20,609 nt of DNA from JBQCDV01 sp051960855 (lineage in GTDB: Bacteria > Actinomycetota > Actinomycetes > JAJZTN01): NCBI GenBank assembly GCA_051960855.1, contig JBQCDV010000194.1, forward strand, positions 1 through 20,609. Direction: 5' to 3'. Position numbers and translations under genes: made by a program. This document shows positions 1 through 6,569 of the stretch, piece by piece. How positions within the stretch are numbered: the stretch's first letter is position 1; the number at the start of each line of letters is the position of its first letter. A model generated the notes under the pieces. That model did not search any database. It saw nothing but the letters and a program-made list of their open reading frames with translations, and was not told the origin of the DNA.

Positions 1-279
1 CGACCCCTCGGCCGCGTCGTCCTCGCCGGCCTCGCGCACGATCCGTCGCATGTCCGCCTCGTCACGCACGCACGCCCGGGCCATGTCGTAGAGCCGCTGG
101 AACCGGAACCAGCCCCGCTCGTCGGTGGCGCGCAGCCGCGGCGGCCAGGCCGAGGTCAGCGCCTCGGGCAGCGTGATGCCGTGCTTGGCGGCCAGCTCCA
201 GCAGCGTGGGCAGGCGCATCGACCCGGTGAAGTGCAGGTGCAGGTGCGCTTTCGGGAGCCGGTCGACCGGTCGATGCAT
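1..279 (-). CDS. add: Adenosine deaminase, N-terminal part (cut by window edge)
   Basis: This is the first 93 codons of a minus-strand gene that runs off the left edge. Family knowledge: adenosine deaminase hydrolyses adenosine or deoxyadenosine to inosine and ammonia in cytosolic purine salvage, using one zinc ion. What is seen: near the N-terminus the sequence PKAHLHLHFTGSM (residues 9-21) holds the HxH metal pair (H14, H16) followed by a TGS in place of the usual DGS. This HLHLHFTGSM variant is, from memory, common in actinobacterial members. Residues 22-93 (LPTLLELAAKHGI..., RGWFRFQRLYDMARAC) fit the first helices of the barrel. The ATG at 279 is chosen because PKAHLHLH sits 9 residues in, as expected. 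The catalytic His, Glu and Asp residues lie outside the window, so a related nucleoside or adenine deaminase cannot be excluded. Confidence 0.8.
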   Translation of the reverse strand, partial: MHRPVDRLPKAHLHLHFTGSMRLPTLLELAAKHGITLPEALTSAWPPRLRATDERGWFRFQRLYDMARACVRDEADMRRIVREAGEDDAAEGS

Positions 280-302
280 GCGCGACAGTGTGTCAGCCCG
301 GG

Positions 303-316
303 TGGGTGGCCACCCA
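303..316. repeat. Perfect 14-bp palindrome upstream of add
   Basis: TGGGTGG followed directly by CCACCCA is a perfect inverted repeat. It lies 24 bp upstream of the add start codon and downstream of the DUF5709 stop codon. It could be an operator or a small hairpin, but a chance match in GC-rich DNA is possible. No regulator gene is nearby to name. Confidence 0.35.
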
Positions 317-342
317 GGGGATCGGTCAGCGTGCGGCGGCGC

Positions 343-801
343 TCACTCCTCGACCACATGCATGGCGGCCTCCTCGGCCGAGGCGCCGGCACCGTCGATG
401 CCGACGTCGCCACCCCACAGCTCGGACTCCTCGTCCTCGTGGGCGCCCTCGTCCGGGTCGACCAGCCGTCCGGCCCGCCGGTCGCCCACCTCGCCGTCAT
501 CGAGGAACTCGTCCTCCTCGCGCGGGGCGTCCGGGTCCTCCTCGCGGTCCTCGAGCGGGTCGTCGAACGCGGCCGACGGGTCCGGCTCCTCCTGGCGCAT
601 GCGCTGCTCCAGGCTCTCGCCCTGGTGCTGCTCCGAGGCGGTCGTCCCGAAGGCGTTGACGCCCCGCGGCCGCTCCGGTGGTGACCAGCCCTCGTCGAGG
701 ATGTCCTCCACGCCGCGGTACCGGTCGTCGAGCGTGTCACCCGGCTGCAGCTGGGTCTCGTCGTCGACGCTGTAGTCGTCGTAGGACTCGTTGTCGCTCA
801 T
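343..801 (-). CDS. DUF5709 family acidic protein
   Basis: This encodes a 152-residue, strongly acidic protein of unknown function. What is seen: no signal peptide or membrane segment; residues ~30-70 contain DILDEGWSPPERPRGVNAFG, then GTTASEQHQGESLEQRMRQE; then long runs of Asp and Glu; and a C-terminus ending SAEEAAMHVVEE. The motif order (LDEGxSPPERP, GTTxxEQ, GESLxxRxxxEEPD, AEEAAMH near the end) matches the actinobacterial DUF5709 family as I know it. The ATG at 801 gives MSDNESYDD. An upstream in-frame start at 822 would add MAWQARC, which does not fit the acidic family start. It follows aspC on the same strand but is separated from it by a strong hairpin, so it probably has its own transcript. 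No function should be assigned. Confidence 0.82.
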   Translation of the reverse strand: MSDNESYDDYSVDDETQLQPGDTLDDRYRGVEDILDEGWSPPERPRGVNAFGTTASEQHQGESLEQRMRQEEPDPSAAFDDPLEDREEDPDAPREEDEFLDDGEVGDRRAGRLVDPDEGAHEDEESELWGGDVGIDGAGASAEEAAMHVVEE

Positions 802-855
802 GCACCGAGCCTGCCACGCCACCCGCCGCCCCGCGAGGGACGGAGGACCCCACGC

Positions 856-893
856 GACCGCGGCCCGCCCCCGGTCAGGGACGGGCCGCGGTC
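856..893 (-). terminator. Terminator hairpin downstream of aspC
   Basis: GACCGCGGCCCG (856-867) pairs perfectly over 12 bp with CGGGCCGCGGTC (882-893). The loop itself contains CCC and GGG that can extend the stem. It starts 10 nt after the aspC stop codon on the minus strand. No U-tract follows, which is usual for actinobacterial hairpin terminators. Confidence 0.7.
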
Positions 894-902
894 ACGGGGG
901 CG

Positions 903-2141
903 TCAGTGCGCCTCGGCGAGCAGCTTCTGGATCCGGCCGACGCCCTCGGCGAGGTCGGCGTCCCCGAGCGCGTAGGACAGGCGCAGGTAGCCGCTCGGCC
1001 CGAACGCCTCGCCCGGCACCACGGCCACCTCGACCTCGTCGAGGATCAGCTCGGCCAGCTCGACCGAGCTGGTCGGGACCTTGCCGCGGATCGTCTTGCC
1101 GAGCACGCCCTTGACCGAGGGGTAGACGTAGAACGCGCCCTCCGGCGTCGGGCAGTCGACGCCGGGGATGTCGTTGAGCATGTCGACGATGGTGCGGCGG
1201 CGACGGTCGAAGGCCACCTTCATCTCCTCGACCGCGTCCAGCGAGCCGTTGAGCGCGGCGATGGCAGCGCGCTGGGACACGTTGGACACGTTGGACGTCG
1301 CGTGCGACTGCAGGTTGGTCGCCGCCTTGACGACGTCCTTCGGGCCGATCATCCAGCCCACCCGCCAGCCGGTCATGGCGTAGGTCTTGGCGACCCCGTT
1401 GAGCACCACGCAGGTGTCGGCCAGTCCGGGCACCTCCACCGGCATCGACGCCGAGCGCACCCCGTCGTAGGTCAGGTGCTCGTAGATCTCGTCGGTGACG
1501 ACCCAGATCCCGTGCTCGAGGGCCCATTCGCCGATCGCGCGGACCTGCTCGGGGGGGTAGACCGCCCCGGTGGGGTTGGACGGGGAGCAGAACAGCAGCA
1601 CCTTGGTCTGCGGGGTGCGCGCGGCCTCGAGCTGCTCGACGGTGACGAGGTAGCCCTGGTCCTCGCCGGCGAACACCTCGACCGGCGTGCCCCCGGCGAG
1701 CTTGATCGCCTCGGGGTAGGTGGTCCAGTACGGCGCGGGCAGCAGCACCTCGTCGCCCGGGTCGAGCAGCGTGGCGAAGGTGTTGTAGACGGCCTGCTTG
1801 CCCCCGTTGGTGACGAGCACCTGCTCGGGGGTCACGGCATACCCGCTGTCGCGCGCGGTCTTGGCGACGATGGCCTTCTTCAGGTCCGGCAGCCCCCCGG
1901 CCGGCGTGTAGCGGTGGTTGGCCGGGTCGTGCGCGGCGGCGACCGCGGCCTCGACGATGTAGTCCGGCGTCGGGAAGTCCGGCTCGCCGGCACCGAACCC
2001 GATCACGGGCCGGCCCTCGGCCTTGAGCGCCTTGGCCTTGGCGTCGACGGCGAGCGTGGCGGACTCGGCGATGGCGCCGATGCGCCGGGAGATGCGGCGG
2101 GTGGGGACGGTGGCGGCAGCTGACTCGGTCACGCACAGCAT
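903..2141 (-). CDS. aspC: Pyridoxal phosphate-dependent aspartate aminotransferase (class I/II)
   Basis: This 412-residue cytosolic enzyme is expected to transfer the amino group of aspartate to 2-oxoglutarate, giving oxaloacetate and glutamate. What is seen: the Ib-type N-terminal block GFGAGEPDFPTPDYI (~48-62), YTPAGGLPDLKKAI (~78-91), the SPSNPTG motif (~186-192), TDEIYEHL (~216-223) with the Asp that contacts the pyridine nitrogen, and GVAKTYAMTGWRVGW (~249-263) with the Schiff-base lysine K252. YLRLSYALG near the C-terminus carries the substrate-carboxylate arginine. The start is uncertain: ATG at 2141 gives MLCVTESAAA, while GTG at 2132 gives MTESAAATV and 409 residues. Neither has a strong Shine-Dalgarno. 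Substrate choice (aspartate, prephenate or another amino acid) is inferred from family resemblance. It is divergently placed from tRNA-Trp and secE. Confidence 0.92.
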   Translation of the reverse strand: MLCVTESAAATVPTRRISRRIGAIAESATLAVDAKAKALKAEGRPVIGFGAGEPDFPTPDYIVEAAVAAAHDPANHRYTPAGGLPDLKKAIVAKTARDSGYAVTPEQVLVTNGGKQAVYNTFATLLDPGDEVLLPAPYWTTYPEAIKLAGGTPVEVFAGEDQGYLVTVEQLEAARTPQTKVLLFCSPSNPTGAVYPPEQVRAIGEWALEHGIWVVTDEIYEHLTYDGVRSASMPVEVPGLADTCVVLNGVAKTYAMTGWRVGWMIGPKDVVKAATNLQSHATSNVSNVSQRAAIAALNGSLDAVEEMKVAFDRRRRTIVDMLNDIPGVDCPTPEGAFYVYPSVKGVLGKTIRGKVPTSSVELAELILDEVEVAVVPGEAFGPSGYLRLSYALGDADLAEGVGRIQKLLAEAH

Positions 2142-2361
2142 GGTCCCAGACCTGCCGTATGCCGTGCCACGGCGTCCGCGCTGCGGTCGCCACGGGCCGC
2201 GCGACAGAAAGAAACCCGGCCCCGGGGTCGAGACCACCCCCACGAGTCGGGCACAATGGTCGGGCATCACCGCGAGTTCGCTTTGGGCCCCGTCCCTCGC
2301 GTATGCTCGCCCCTTGGGTGGTTGACGACAACCATGCTGACGCATGCCCCATACCACCCGT

Positions 2362-2434
2362 AGGGCAGTGGCTCAATTGGTAGAGCACCGGTCTCCAAAA
2401 CCGGCGGTTGGGGGTTCGAGTCCCTCCTGCCCTG
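2362..2434 (+). tRNA. trnW: tRNA-Trp (anticodon CCA)
   Basis: A complete cloverleaf of 73 nt is seen. The acceptor stem AGGGCAG (2362-2368) pairs with CTGCCCT (2427-2433), with discriminator G2434. The anticodon stem CCGGT/ACCGG closes the loop CTCCAAA, with anticodon CCA at 2395-2397. The T-loop GTTCGAG is present. The 3' CCA end is not encoded. A tRNA-Trp just upstream of secE-nusG is a common arrangement in actinobacteria. An inverted repeat GATGCCGA/TCGGCATC at 2442-2469 just downstream may form the end of the tRNA transcript or part of the secE leader. Confidence 0.95.
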
Positions 2435-2524
2435 CGTCGTAGATGCCGATGACGTTCGGCGTCGGCATCCCAGCCAGGAGTGTCGGCGCCGAAGGTCACA
2501 GGTCAGCAACCGAGAAGAGGACCA

Positions 2525-2797
2525 GTGACGAACGTGAGCACGGCCGACACGCGCGGCTCCGGCCGCCGCGGCGGGTCGTCCCGCAAGCGTGGCAACGTCG
2601 TCACGCGCCTTTTCCGTGCCGTCGGGCTGTTCGTCAGCCAGATCCTCGACGAGCTGCGCAAGGTCGTCCGGCCCACCCGTCACGAGCTGCTCACCTACAC
2701 CAGCGTCGTCATCGTGTTCGTCGTCGCGGTCATGCTCTACGTGTCCGTGCTCGACTTCGGGTTCGGCAAGCTGATCCTGTGGGTGTTCGGCAGCTAG
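2525..2797 (+). CDS. secE: Preprotein translocase subunit SecE
   Basis: SecE clamps and stabilises the SecY channel in the cytoplasmic membrane. What is seen: 90 residues with a basic Gly/Arg/Ser-rich N-terminus (RGSGRRGGSSRKRG), then an amphipathic segment and the conserved hinge QILDELRKVVRPTRHELLTY. A single membrane helix follows (about VVIVFVVAVMLYVSVLDF), then a short tail FGKLILWVFGS. This is the short one-helix form normal outside enterobacteria. The GTG at 2525 is chosen because AAGAGG (2515-2520) lies 4 nt upstream; a second GTG at 2534 is spaced too far. nusG follows 77 nt later, the classic secE-nusG pair. Confidence 0.95.
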   Translation: MTNVSTADTRGSGRRGGSSRKRGNVVTRLFRAVGLFVSQILDELRKVVRPTRHELLTYTSVVIVFVVAVMLYVSVLDFGFGKLILWVFGS

Positions 2798-2805
2798 CCC
2801 GTCCC

Positions 2806-2841
2806 GGCCGGTTCCCGGCCCACGGCCGCCCCACGGCGGCC
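2806..2841 (+). other. Two tandem hairpins between secE and nusG
   Basis: GGCCGG (2806-2811) pairs with CCGGCC (2815-2820), and GGCCGCC (2824-2830) pairs with GGCGGCC (2835-2841) around a CCAC loop. No U-tract follows. They could act as a weak terminator, a processing site or a pause that sets the secE to nusG ratio. The role is inferred only. Confidence 0.45.
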
Positions 2842-2874
2842 GACAGACCAGAGTTACGGAAGTAGGTCACCAGC

Positions 2875-3627
2875 GTGTCCGACCAGTGGAGCTCCGAGGC
2901 GCCGCACGAGAGCGGTGCTGACGTCGACGTCGTCGAGACCTCTGTTGAGGAGACGGCTGCGCCGGAGGCGGGCGACGTCGTCGCCGAGGCCCCCGAGACT
3001 GCCCCGACCCCCGAGCCGACCGCGGCCGCTGAGCCGACCGAGTCCGCCGACCCGGTCAAGGAGTTCAAGGACGCCCTGCGCCGCCAGGACGGTGACTGGT
3101 ACGTCATCCACTCCTACGCGGGCTACGAGAACCGCGTGAAGACCAACCTCGAGTCGCGCGTGACCTCGCTGAACATGGAGGACTACATCTTCCAGGTGGA
3201 GGTCCCGCAGGAGGACGCGGTCGAGATCAAGAACGGCCAGCGCAAGCAGGTCCGCCGCAACAAGTACCCCGGCTACGTCCTGGTCCGCATGGACCTGACC
3301 GACGAGTCGTGGGGCGCGGTGCGCAACACCCCGGGTGTCACGGGCTTCGTGGGCCACGCCCACCAGCCGACGCCCCTCACGCTCGACGAGGTCGTCGCGA
3401 TCCTGGCTCCCGAGGTGGAGACCAAGAAGGCGGCGCCCGCCGAGGTCAAGGTTCTCGACTTCGAGGTGGGCGACTCGGTCACCGTCATCGACGGCCCCTT
3501 CGCCACTCTGCAGATGACGATCAGCGAGATCCACCCGGAGTCGCAGAAGATCAAAGGCCTTGTGGAGATCTTCGGCCGCGAGACCCCCGTCGAGCTCTCG
3601 TTCAACCAGATCCAGAAGAACTCGTAG
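2875..3627 (+). CDS. nusG: Transcription termination/antitermination factor NusG
   Basis: NusG binds the RNA polymerase clamp through its NGN domain and contacts Rho or ribosomal S10 through its KOW domain. What is seen: 250 residues. Residues ~1-65 are an acidic Glu/Ala/Pro-rich extension, typical of actinobacterial NusG. The NGN domain spans ~74-182 (DWYVIHSYAGYENRVKTNL, then YPGYVLVRMDLTDESW and NTPGVTGFVG). The KOW domain spans ~195-249 (FEVGDSVTVIDGPFA, FGRETPVELSFNQI). The GTG at 2875 is preceded by a purine-rich AAGTAGG. Within the KOW domain TLQMTISEI replaces the TLPATISEI I recall as more common, a small change. It is followed by rplK, as in most bacteria. Confidence 0.96.
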   Translation: MSDQWSSEAPHESGADVDVVETSVEETAAPEAGDVVAEAPETAPTPEPTAAAEPTESADPVKEFKDALRRQDGDWYVIHSYAGYENRVKTNLESRVTSLNMEDYIFQVEVPQEDAVEIKNGQRKQVRRNKYPGYVLVRMDLTDESWGAVRNTPGVTGFVGHAHQPTPLTLDEVVAILAPEVETKKAAPAEVKVLDFEVGDSVTVIDGPFATLQMTISEIHPESQKIKGLVEIFGRETPVELSFNQIQKNS

Positions 3628-3644
3628 GACGAGAGCTGCAGTCC

Positions 3645-3668
3645 CAGCAGTTCAGCAGTTCAGCAGTA
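3645..3668 (+). repeat. Three tandem 8-bp repeats (CAGCAGTT) between nusG and rplK
   Basis: CAGCAGTT at 3645-3652 and 3653-3660, then CAGCAGTA at 3661-3668. Further CAGCA elements follow to about 3690, giving an unstructured purine/CA-rich leader before rplK. The repeat may simply be replication slippage. No function is evident. Confidence 0.75.
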
Positions 3669-3706
3669 CCGCAACCAGCAGCACCCACAGCAAGGACCCG
3701 AATCGC

Positions 3707-4138
3707 ATGCCTCCCAAGAAGAAGCTTGCAGCGATCATCAAGCTGCAGATCAAGGCCGGTGCGGCCACGCCCGCGCCGCCCGTCGGTCCGGCCCTCGGCC
3801 AGCACGGCGTCAACATCATGGAGTTCTGCAAGGCCTACAACGCTGCCACTGAGGCGCAGCGTGGGCAGATCGTTCCGGTGGAGATCTCGGTCTTCGAGGA
3901 CCGCTCCTTCACCTTCGTGACGAAGACGCCGCCGGCCGCGCGCCTGATCCTGGCCGCCGCCGGGGTCGAGAAGGGCTCCGGCACCCCGCACACCACGAAG
4001 GTCGCCAAGCTCACGGCCGCTCAGGTGCGCGAGATCGCCGAGCTGAAGATGCCCGACCTCAACGCCAACGACATCGAGCAGGCGTCGAAGATCATCGCTG
4101 GCACCGCCCGGTCCATGGGCGTGACCGTCGAGGGCTAG
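3707..4138 (+). CDS. rplK: Large-subunit ribosomal protein L11
   Basis: L11 binds the GTPase-associated region of 23S rRNA at the base of the L7/L12 stalk and takes part in factor-dependent GTP hydrolysis and the RelA stringent response. What is seen: 143 residues, full family length. The N-terminal domain has the proline-rich segment TPAPPVGPALGQHGVNIMEF (~21-40), the region contacted by thiostrepton-class antibiotics. The C-terminal RNA-binding domain ends with IAGTARSMGVTVEG. The ATG at 3707 follows AAGGA (3692-3696) at a spacing of 10 nt. The rplK-rplA pair is separated by 90 nt containing a small hairpin at 4175-4190 (GGGCC/GGCCC). Confidence 0.97.
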   Translation: MPPKKKLAAIIKLQIKAGAATPAPPVGPALGQHGVNIMEFCKAYNAATEAQRGQIVPVEISVFEDRSFTFVTKTPPAARLILAAAGVEKGSGTPHTTKVAKLTAAQVREIAELKMPDLNANDIEQASKIIAGTARSMGVTVEG

Positions 4139-4228
4139 TCCCGCGACACCCGCACGACCAGCACCACCGTGGGAGGGCCCGCTTCGGCCCGCACACCACG
4201 ACTCCCGACACTCTCTGAGGAGTACCCC

Positions 4229-4948
4229 GTGAAGCGCAGCAAGTCCTACGAGGACGCCGCCAAGAAGATCGACGGCGACAAGCTCTACGCCCCGCTGGAG
4301 GCCCTTCGCCTGGCGAAGGACACCTCCACGACGAAGTATGACGCCACCGTCGAGGTGGCCATGCGGCTGGGTGTCGACCCCCGCAAGGCCGACCAGATGG
4401 TCCGCGGCACCGTCAACCTCCCCAACGGCACCGGCAAGACCGCTCGGGTCCTGGTCTTCGCCACCGGTGAGCGTGCGGAGGAGGCTCGTGCCGCCGGCGC
4501 GGACATCGTCGGCGCCGACGAGCTGATCGACGAGGTGGCCGGCGGCCGCCTCGACTTCGACGCCGTCGTGGCCACCCCCGACCTCATGGGCAAGGTCGGT
4601 CGCCTCGGCCGCGTGCTCGGCCCCCGCGGCCTCATGCCCAACCCGAAGACGGGCACGGTCACCCCGGATGTCGGCAAGGCCGTGAGCGACATCAAGGGCG
4701 GCAAGATCGAGTTCCGCGTCGACCGCCACGCCAACCTGCACTTCATCGTGGGCAAGACGTCGTTCAGCGAGCAGCAGCTCGTCGAGAACTACGCCGCCGC
4801 CCTCGACGAGGTGCTCCGGCTCAAGCCGTCGGCTGCCAAGGGCCGCTACATCAAGAAGATCGCCGTCTCGACGACCATGGGCCCCGGCATCCAGGTCGAC
4901 CCCAACAAGACGCGCAACCTCGCCGAGGATGAGGCCGTCAGCGCCTGA
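4229..4948 (+). CDS. rplA: Large-subunit ribosomal protein L1
   Basis: L1 forms the mobile L1 stalk on 23S rRNA and helps release deacylated tRNA. In many bacteria it also represses its own mRNA. What is seen: 239 residues, full length, with MKRSKSYEDAAKKID at the start, a MRLGVDPRKADQMVRGTV block, the conserved LGPRGLMPNPKTGTVT segment (~130-145) and a C-terminal TTMGPGIQVDP. The GTG start at 4229 has a strong GAGGAG (4217-4222) upstream. It is followed by a nested hairpin terminator at 4966-5005 and then by the separately promoted rplJ leader. Confidence 0.97.
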   Translation: MKRSKSYEDAAKKIDGDKLYAPLEALRLAKDTSTTKYDATVEVAMRLGVDPRKADQMVRGTVNLPNGTGKTARVLVFATGERAEEARAAGADIVGADELIDEVAGGRLDFDAVVATPDLMGKVGRLGRVLGPRGLMPNPKTGTVTPDVGKAVSDIKGGKIEFRVDRHANLHFIVGKTSFSEQQLVENYAAALDEVLRLKPSAAKGRYIKKIAVSTTMGPGIQVDPNKTRNLAEDEAVSA

Positions 4949-4965
4949 CCCCGATTCCCGAACGG

Positions 4966-5005
4966 CGCCCGCCCGACCGAGGTCCTGCCTCGGCTGCGGC
5001 GGGCG
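4966..5005 (+). terminator. Nested hairpin terminator after rplA
   Basis: CGCCCGCC (4966-4973) pairs with GGCGGGCG (4998-5005). Inside it CCGAGG (4977-4982) pairs with CCTCGG (4988-4993) around a 5-nt loop. It starts 18 nt after the rplA stop codon and lacks a U-tract. It probably separates the rplKA and rplJL transcripts, at least in part. Confidence 0.65.
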
Positions 5006-5021
5006 TCGTGCTGTGCGGGAT

Positions 5022-5050
5022 TTGGTCCCAGCGGAGGCGTCGCCTATCCT
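5022..5050 (+). promoter_or_regulatory. Candidate housekeeping promoter of rplJ-rplL
   Basis: TTGGTC (5022-5027), a 17-bp spacer and TATCCT (5045-5050) fit a SigA-type promoter. It sits between the rplA terminator and the conserved L10 leader motif, exactly where a promoter for the leader is expected. The start would be near 5055-5058, giving a ~300-nt leader. Inferred from sequence only. Confidence 0.55.
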
Positions 5051-5054
5051 GGGG

Positions 5055-5360
5055 ACGCCGAAGACCGCTGGTCGTCGTGCCTTGTCTTGGTTCGAACCGC
5101 GTGCAGATCACTGCGCCGTGCAGATCCGAGTGCAGAGCATGACCGAAGGCCCCGGGAGATCCGGGCGGCCCGCGCAGGTGAGACGAGCAAGCACGACAGC
5201 GCCGTTCTGGCTGCTGCCCTGCCACGCCCCGTGCGCCTGCGCCGGGGCGTTCTGTTTTTCCCGGGTCGTGCAGTTCGCACAGGCGCTCCCGCGCCTGCTG
5301 GTACAGGCGCGTTCGCGCTAGTTCACCGACGCCCGCCCGGGCGTCGCCGGAAGGAGTCCC
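5055..5360 (+). ncRNA. L10-type (rplJ) leader RNA
   Basis: The ~300 nt before rplJ hold no convincing gene but are rich in structure. At 5056-5070 CGCCGAAGACCGCTG resembles the conserved L10-leader core that I remember as CCGUAGACAGCAGG-like. At 5174-5190 GCAGGTGAGACGAGCAA is a second conserved-looking element, and its GCAGG can pair with CCTGC at 5218-5222. A hairpin plus U-tract lies at 5224-5259, CAGGCGC/GCGCCTG pairs at 5280-5297, and CGACGCCCG (5327-5335) pairs with CGGGCGTCG (5338-5346) just before the AAGGAG ribosome-binding site (5351-5356). Known of the family: free L10 or the L10-(L7/L12) complex binds this leader to shut down rplJL. Identity is from motif memory, not a covariance search. 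Confidence 0.7.
5224..5259 (+). terminator. Intrinsic attenuator within the rplJ leader
   Basis: ACGCCCC (5224-5230) pairs with GGGGCGT (5244-5250) and is followed at once by TCTGTTTTT (5251-5259). This is the only hairpin with a proper U-tract that I noted in the window. It lies ~100 nt upstream of the rplJ start, so its formation would stop transcription before the gene. Confidence 0.75.
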
Positions 5361-6083
5361 ATGGCGAGGCCCGACAAGGCAGCCGCTGTCGCCGAGCTGA
5401 CGGAGGAGTTCCGCACCTCCCACGCGGCAGTGCTGACCGAGTACCGCGGGCTCACCGTCGCCCAGCTCAAGACGCTGCGGCGATCGATCAGTGAGCACGC
5501 GAGCTACGCCGTGGTGAAGAACACGCTGACCCAGATCGCCGCCCGCGAGGCCGGTGTCACCGCTCTCGACGGTCTCCTGCAGGGACCGTCGGCCATCGCC
5601 TTCGTCAAGGGCGACCCGGTCGAGGCGGCCAAGGGCCTGCGTGACTTCGCCAGGGCCAACCCCCTGCTCGTCATCAAGGGCGGCGTGCTTGACGGCAAGC
5701 CGCTGTCCGCCGACGAGATCAGGAAGCTCGCCGACCTCGAGTCGCGCGAGGTGCTGCTGGCCAAGCTGGCCGGCGCACTTCAGGCGTCGCTGCAGAACGC
5801 CGTCTCCCTGTTTGCTGCCCCCCTGTCGCAGGCGGCCCGCGTGGTCGACGCCCTGCGTCAGAAGGCCGAGCAGGACCCGAGCATCCTCAGCGGGGGTGCC
5901 GGCACGCCGGCCGCCCAGCCCGAGGAGACCGTCGCCGCCGACGAGGCACCGGCCGAGGCTTCCGCCGACGCTGCCGCCGAGTCGACCGGGGACGCGGAGG
6001 CTGCCCCCGCCGCCGACGAGGCGCCCGCAGCCGAGGCTGCCGCCGAGCCGGCCGGCGAGGACACCGCCTCCACCGAGGGCTGA
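5361..6083 (+). CDS. rplJ: Large-subunit ribosomal protein L10, long C-terminal tail
   Basis: L10 anchors L7/L12 dimers to the ribosome and can repress its own operon. What is seen: residues 1-175 are a normal L10, with MARPDKAAAVAELTEEF, AVLTEYRGLTVAQL, YAVVKNTLTQIA, GPSAIAFV and the long C-terminal helix that binds L7/L12 (~130-172). Residues ~176-240 are a low-complexity tail made almost only of Ala, Glu, Asp, Pro, Thr and Gly. The total of 240 residues is well above the usual 165-190. The ATG at 5361 has AAGGAG (5351-5356) upstream. rplL follows after 76 nt that contain a 7-bp hairpin (GGCCGCG/CGCGGCC, 6114-6130). Confidence 0.96.
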   Translation: MARPDKAAAVAELTEEFRTSHAAVLTEYRGLTVAQLKTLRRSISEHASYAVVKNTLTQIAAREAGVTALDGLLQGPSAIAFVKGDPVEAAKGLRDFARANPLLVIKGGVLDGKPLSADEIRKLADLESREVLLAKLAGALQASLQNAVSLFAAPLSQAARVVDALRQKAEQDPSILSGGAGTPAAQPEETVAADEAPAEASADAAAESTGDAEAAPAADEAPAAEAAAEPAGEDTASTEG

Positions 6084-6159
6084 CCCGCCCGCCTCACCGC
6101 CCGCACCCGTGGGGGCCGCGCGTCGCGGCCACCGCACCACCTAGGAAGGAACCGCCACC

Positions 6160-6552
6160 ATGGCGAAGCTCAGCACCGACGAGCTGCTTGACGCGTTCAA
6201 GGAGATGTCGCTTCTCGAGCTCAGCGAGTTCGTGAAGCAGTTCGAGGAGACCTTCGGCGTCACCGCCGCCGCTCCGGTCGCCGTTGCCGCCGCCCCGGCT
6301 GCCGGTGGCGCCGGTGGCGACGCCCCGGCCGCCGAGGAGCAGGACGAGTTCGACGTCATCCTCGAGGACGCCGGCGACAAGAAGATCCAGGTCATCAAGG
6401 AGGTCCGTTCGCTCACGAGCCTCGGCCTCAAGGAGGCCAAGGACCTCGTCGACGGCACCCCCAAGCCGGTCCTCGAGAAGGTCAACAAGGAGACCGCCGA
6501 CAAGGCCAAGGCTGCCCTCGAGGGCGCCGGCGCCAAGGTCACGGTCAAGTAA
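6160..6552 (+). CDS. rplL: Large-subunit ribosomal protein L7/L12
   Basis: L7/L12 is the multicopy flexible stalk protein that recruits the translational GTPases. What is seen: 130 residues. The N-terminal dimerisation domain comprises ~1-35 (LSTDELLDAFKEMSLLELSE), an Ala/Gly-rich hinge covers ~37-58, and the C-terminal factor-binding domain covers ~62-130 with FDVILEDAGDKKIQVIKEVR and GLKEAKDLVDGTPK. The AGGAAGGA (6143-6150) upstream of the ATG gives a strong ribosome-binding site, in line with its need for several copies per ribosome. It is the last gene before a strong hairpin and the Mce operon. Confidence 0.97.
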   Translation: MAKLSTDELLDAFKEMSLLELSEFVKQFEETFGVTAAAPVAVAAAPAAGGAGGDAPAAEEQDEFDVILEDAGDKKIQVIKEVRSLTSLGLKEAKDLVDGTPKPVLEKVNKETADKAKAALEGAGAKVTVK

Positions 6553-6569
6553 GACCGCTCGCACCTCCC

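Noticed and set aside
264..273. CGACCGGTCG palindrome in the first codons of add
   Set aside because: A 10-bp GC-rich palindrome inside coding sequence is expected by chance.
678..2123. 481-codon plus-strand open frame opposite aspC
   Set aside because: Antisense shadow; the aminotransferase motifs are all in the minus-strand frame.
2302..2333. TATGCT and a GGTTG/CAACC inverted repeat upstream of tRNA-Trp
   Set aside because: TATGCT could be a -10 box but I find no -35 at proper spacing, and the 5-bp repeat is too short to call.
2443..2865. 140-codon open frame overlapping secE
   Set aside because: Arg/Pro/His-rich shadow in another frame of the clear SecE gene.
3602..4741. 379-codon minus-strand open frame opposite rplK and rplA
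   Set aside because: Antisense shadow of two certain ribosomal protein genes.
4929..5494. Two overlapping open frames (4929-5321 and 5087-5494) in and past the rplA-rplJ gap
   Set aside because: No family resemblance, no good ribosome-binding site, one runs into rplJ out of frame, and the region is better explained as a structured L10 leader.
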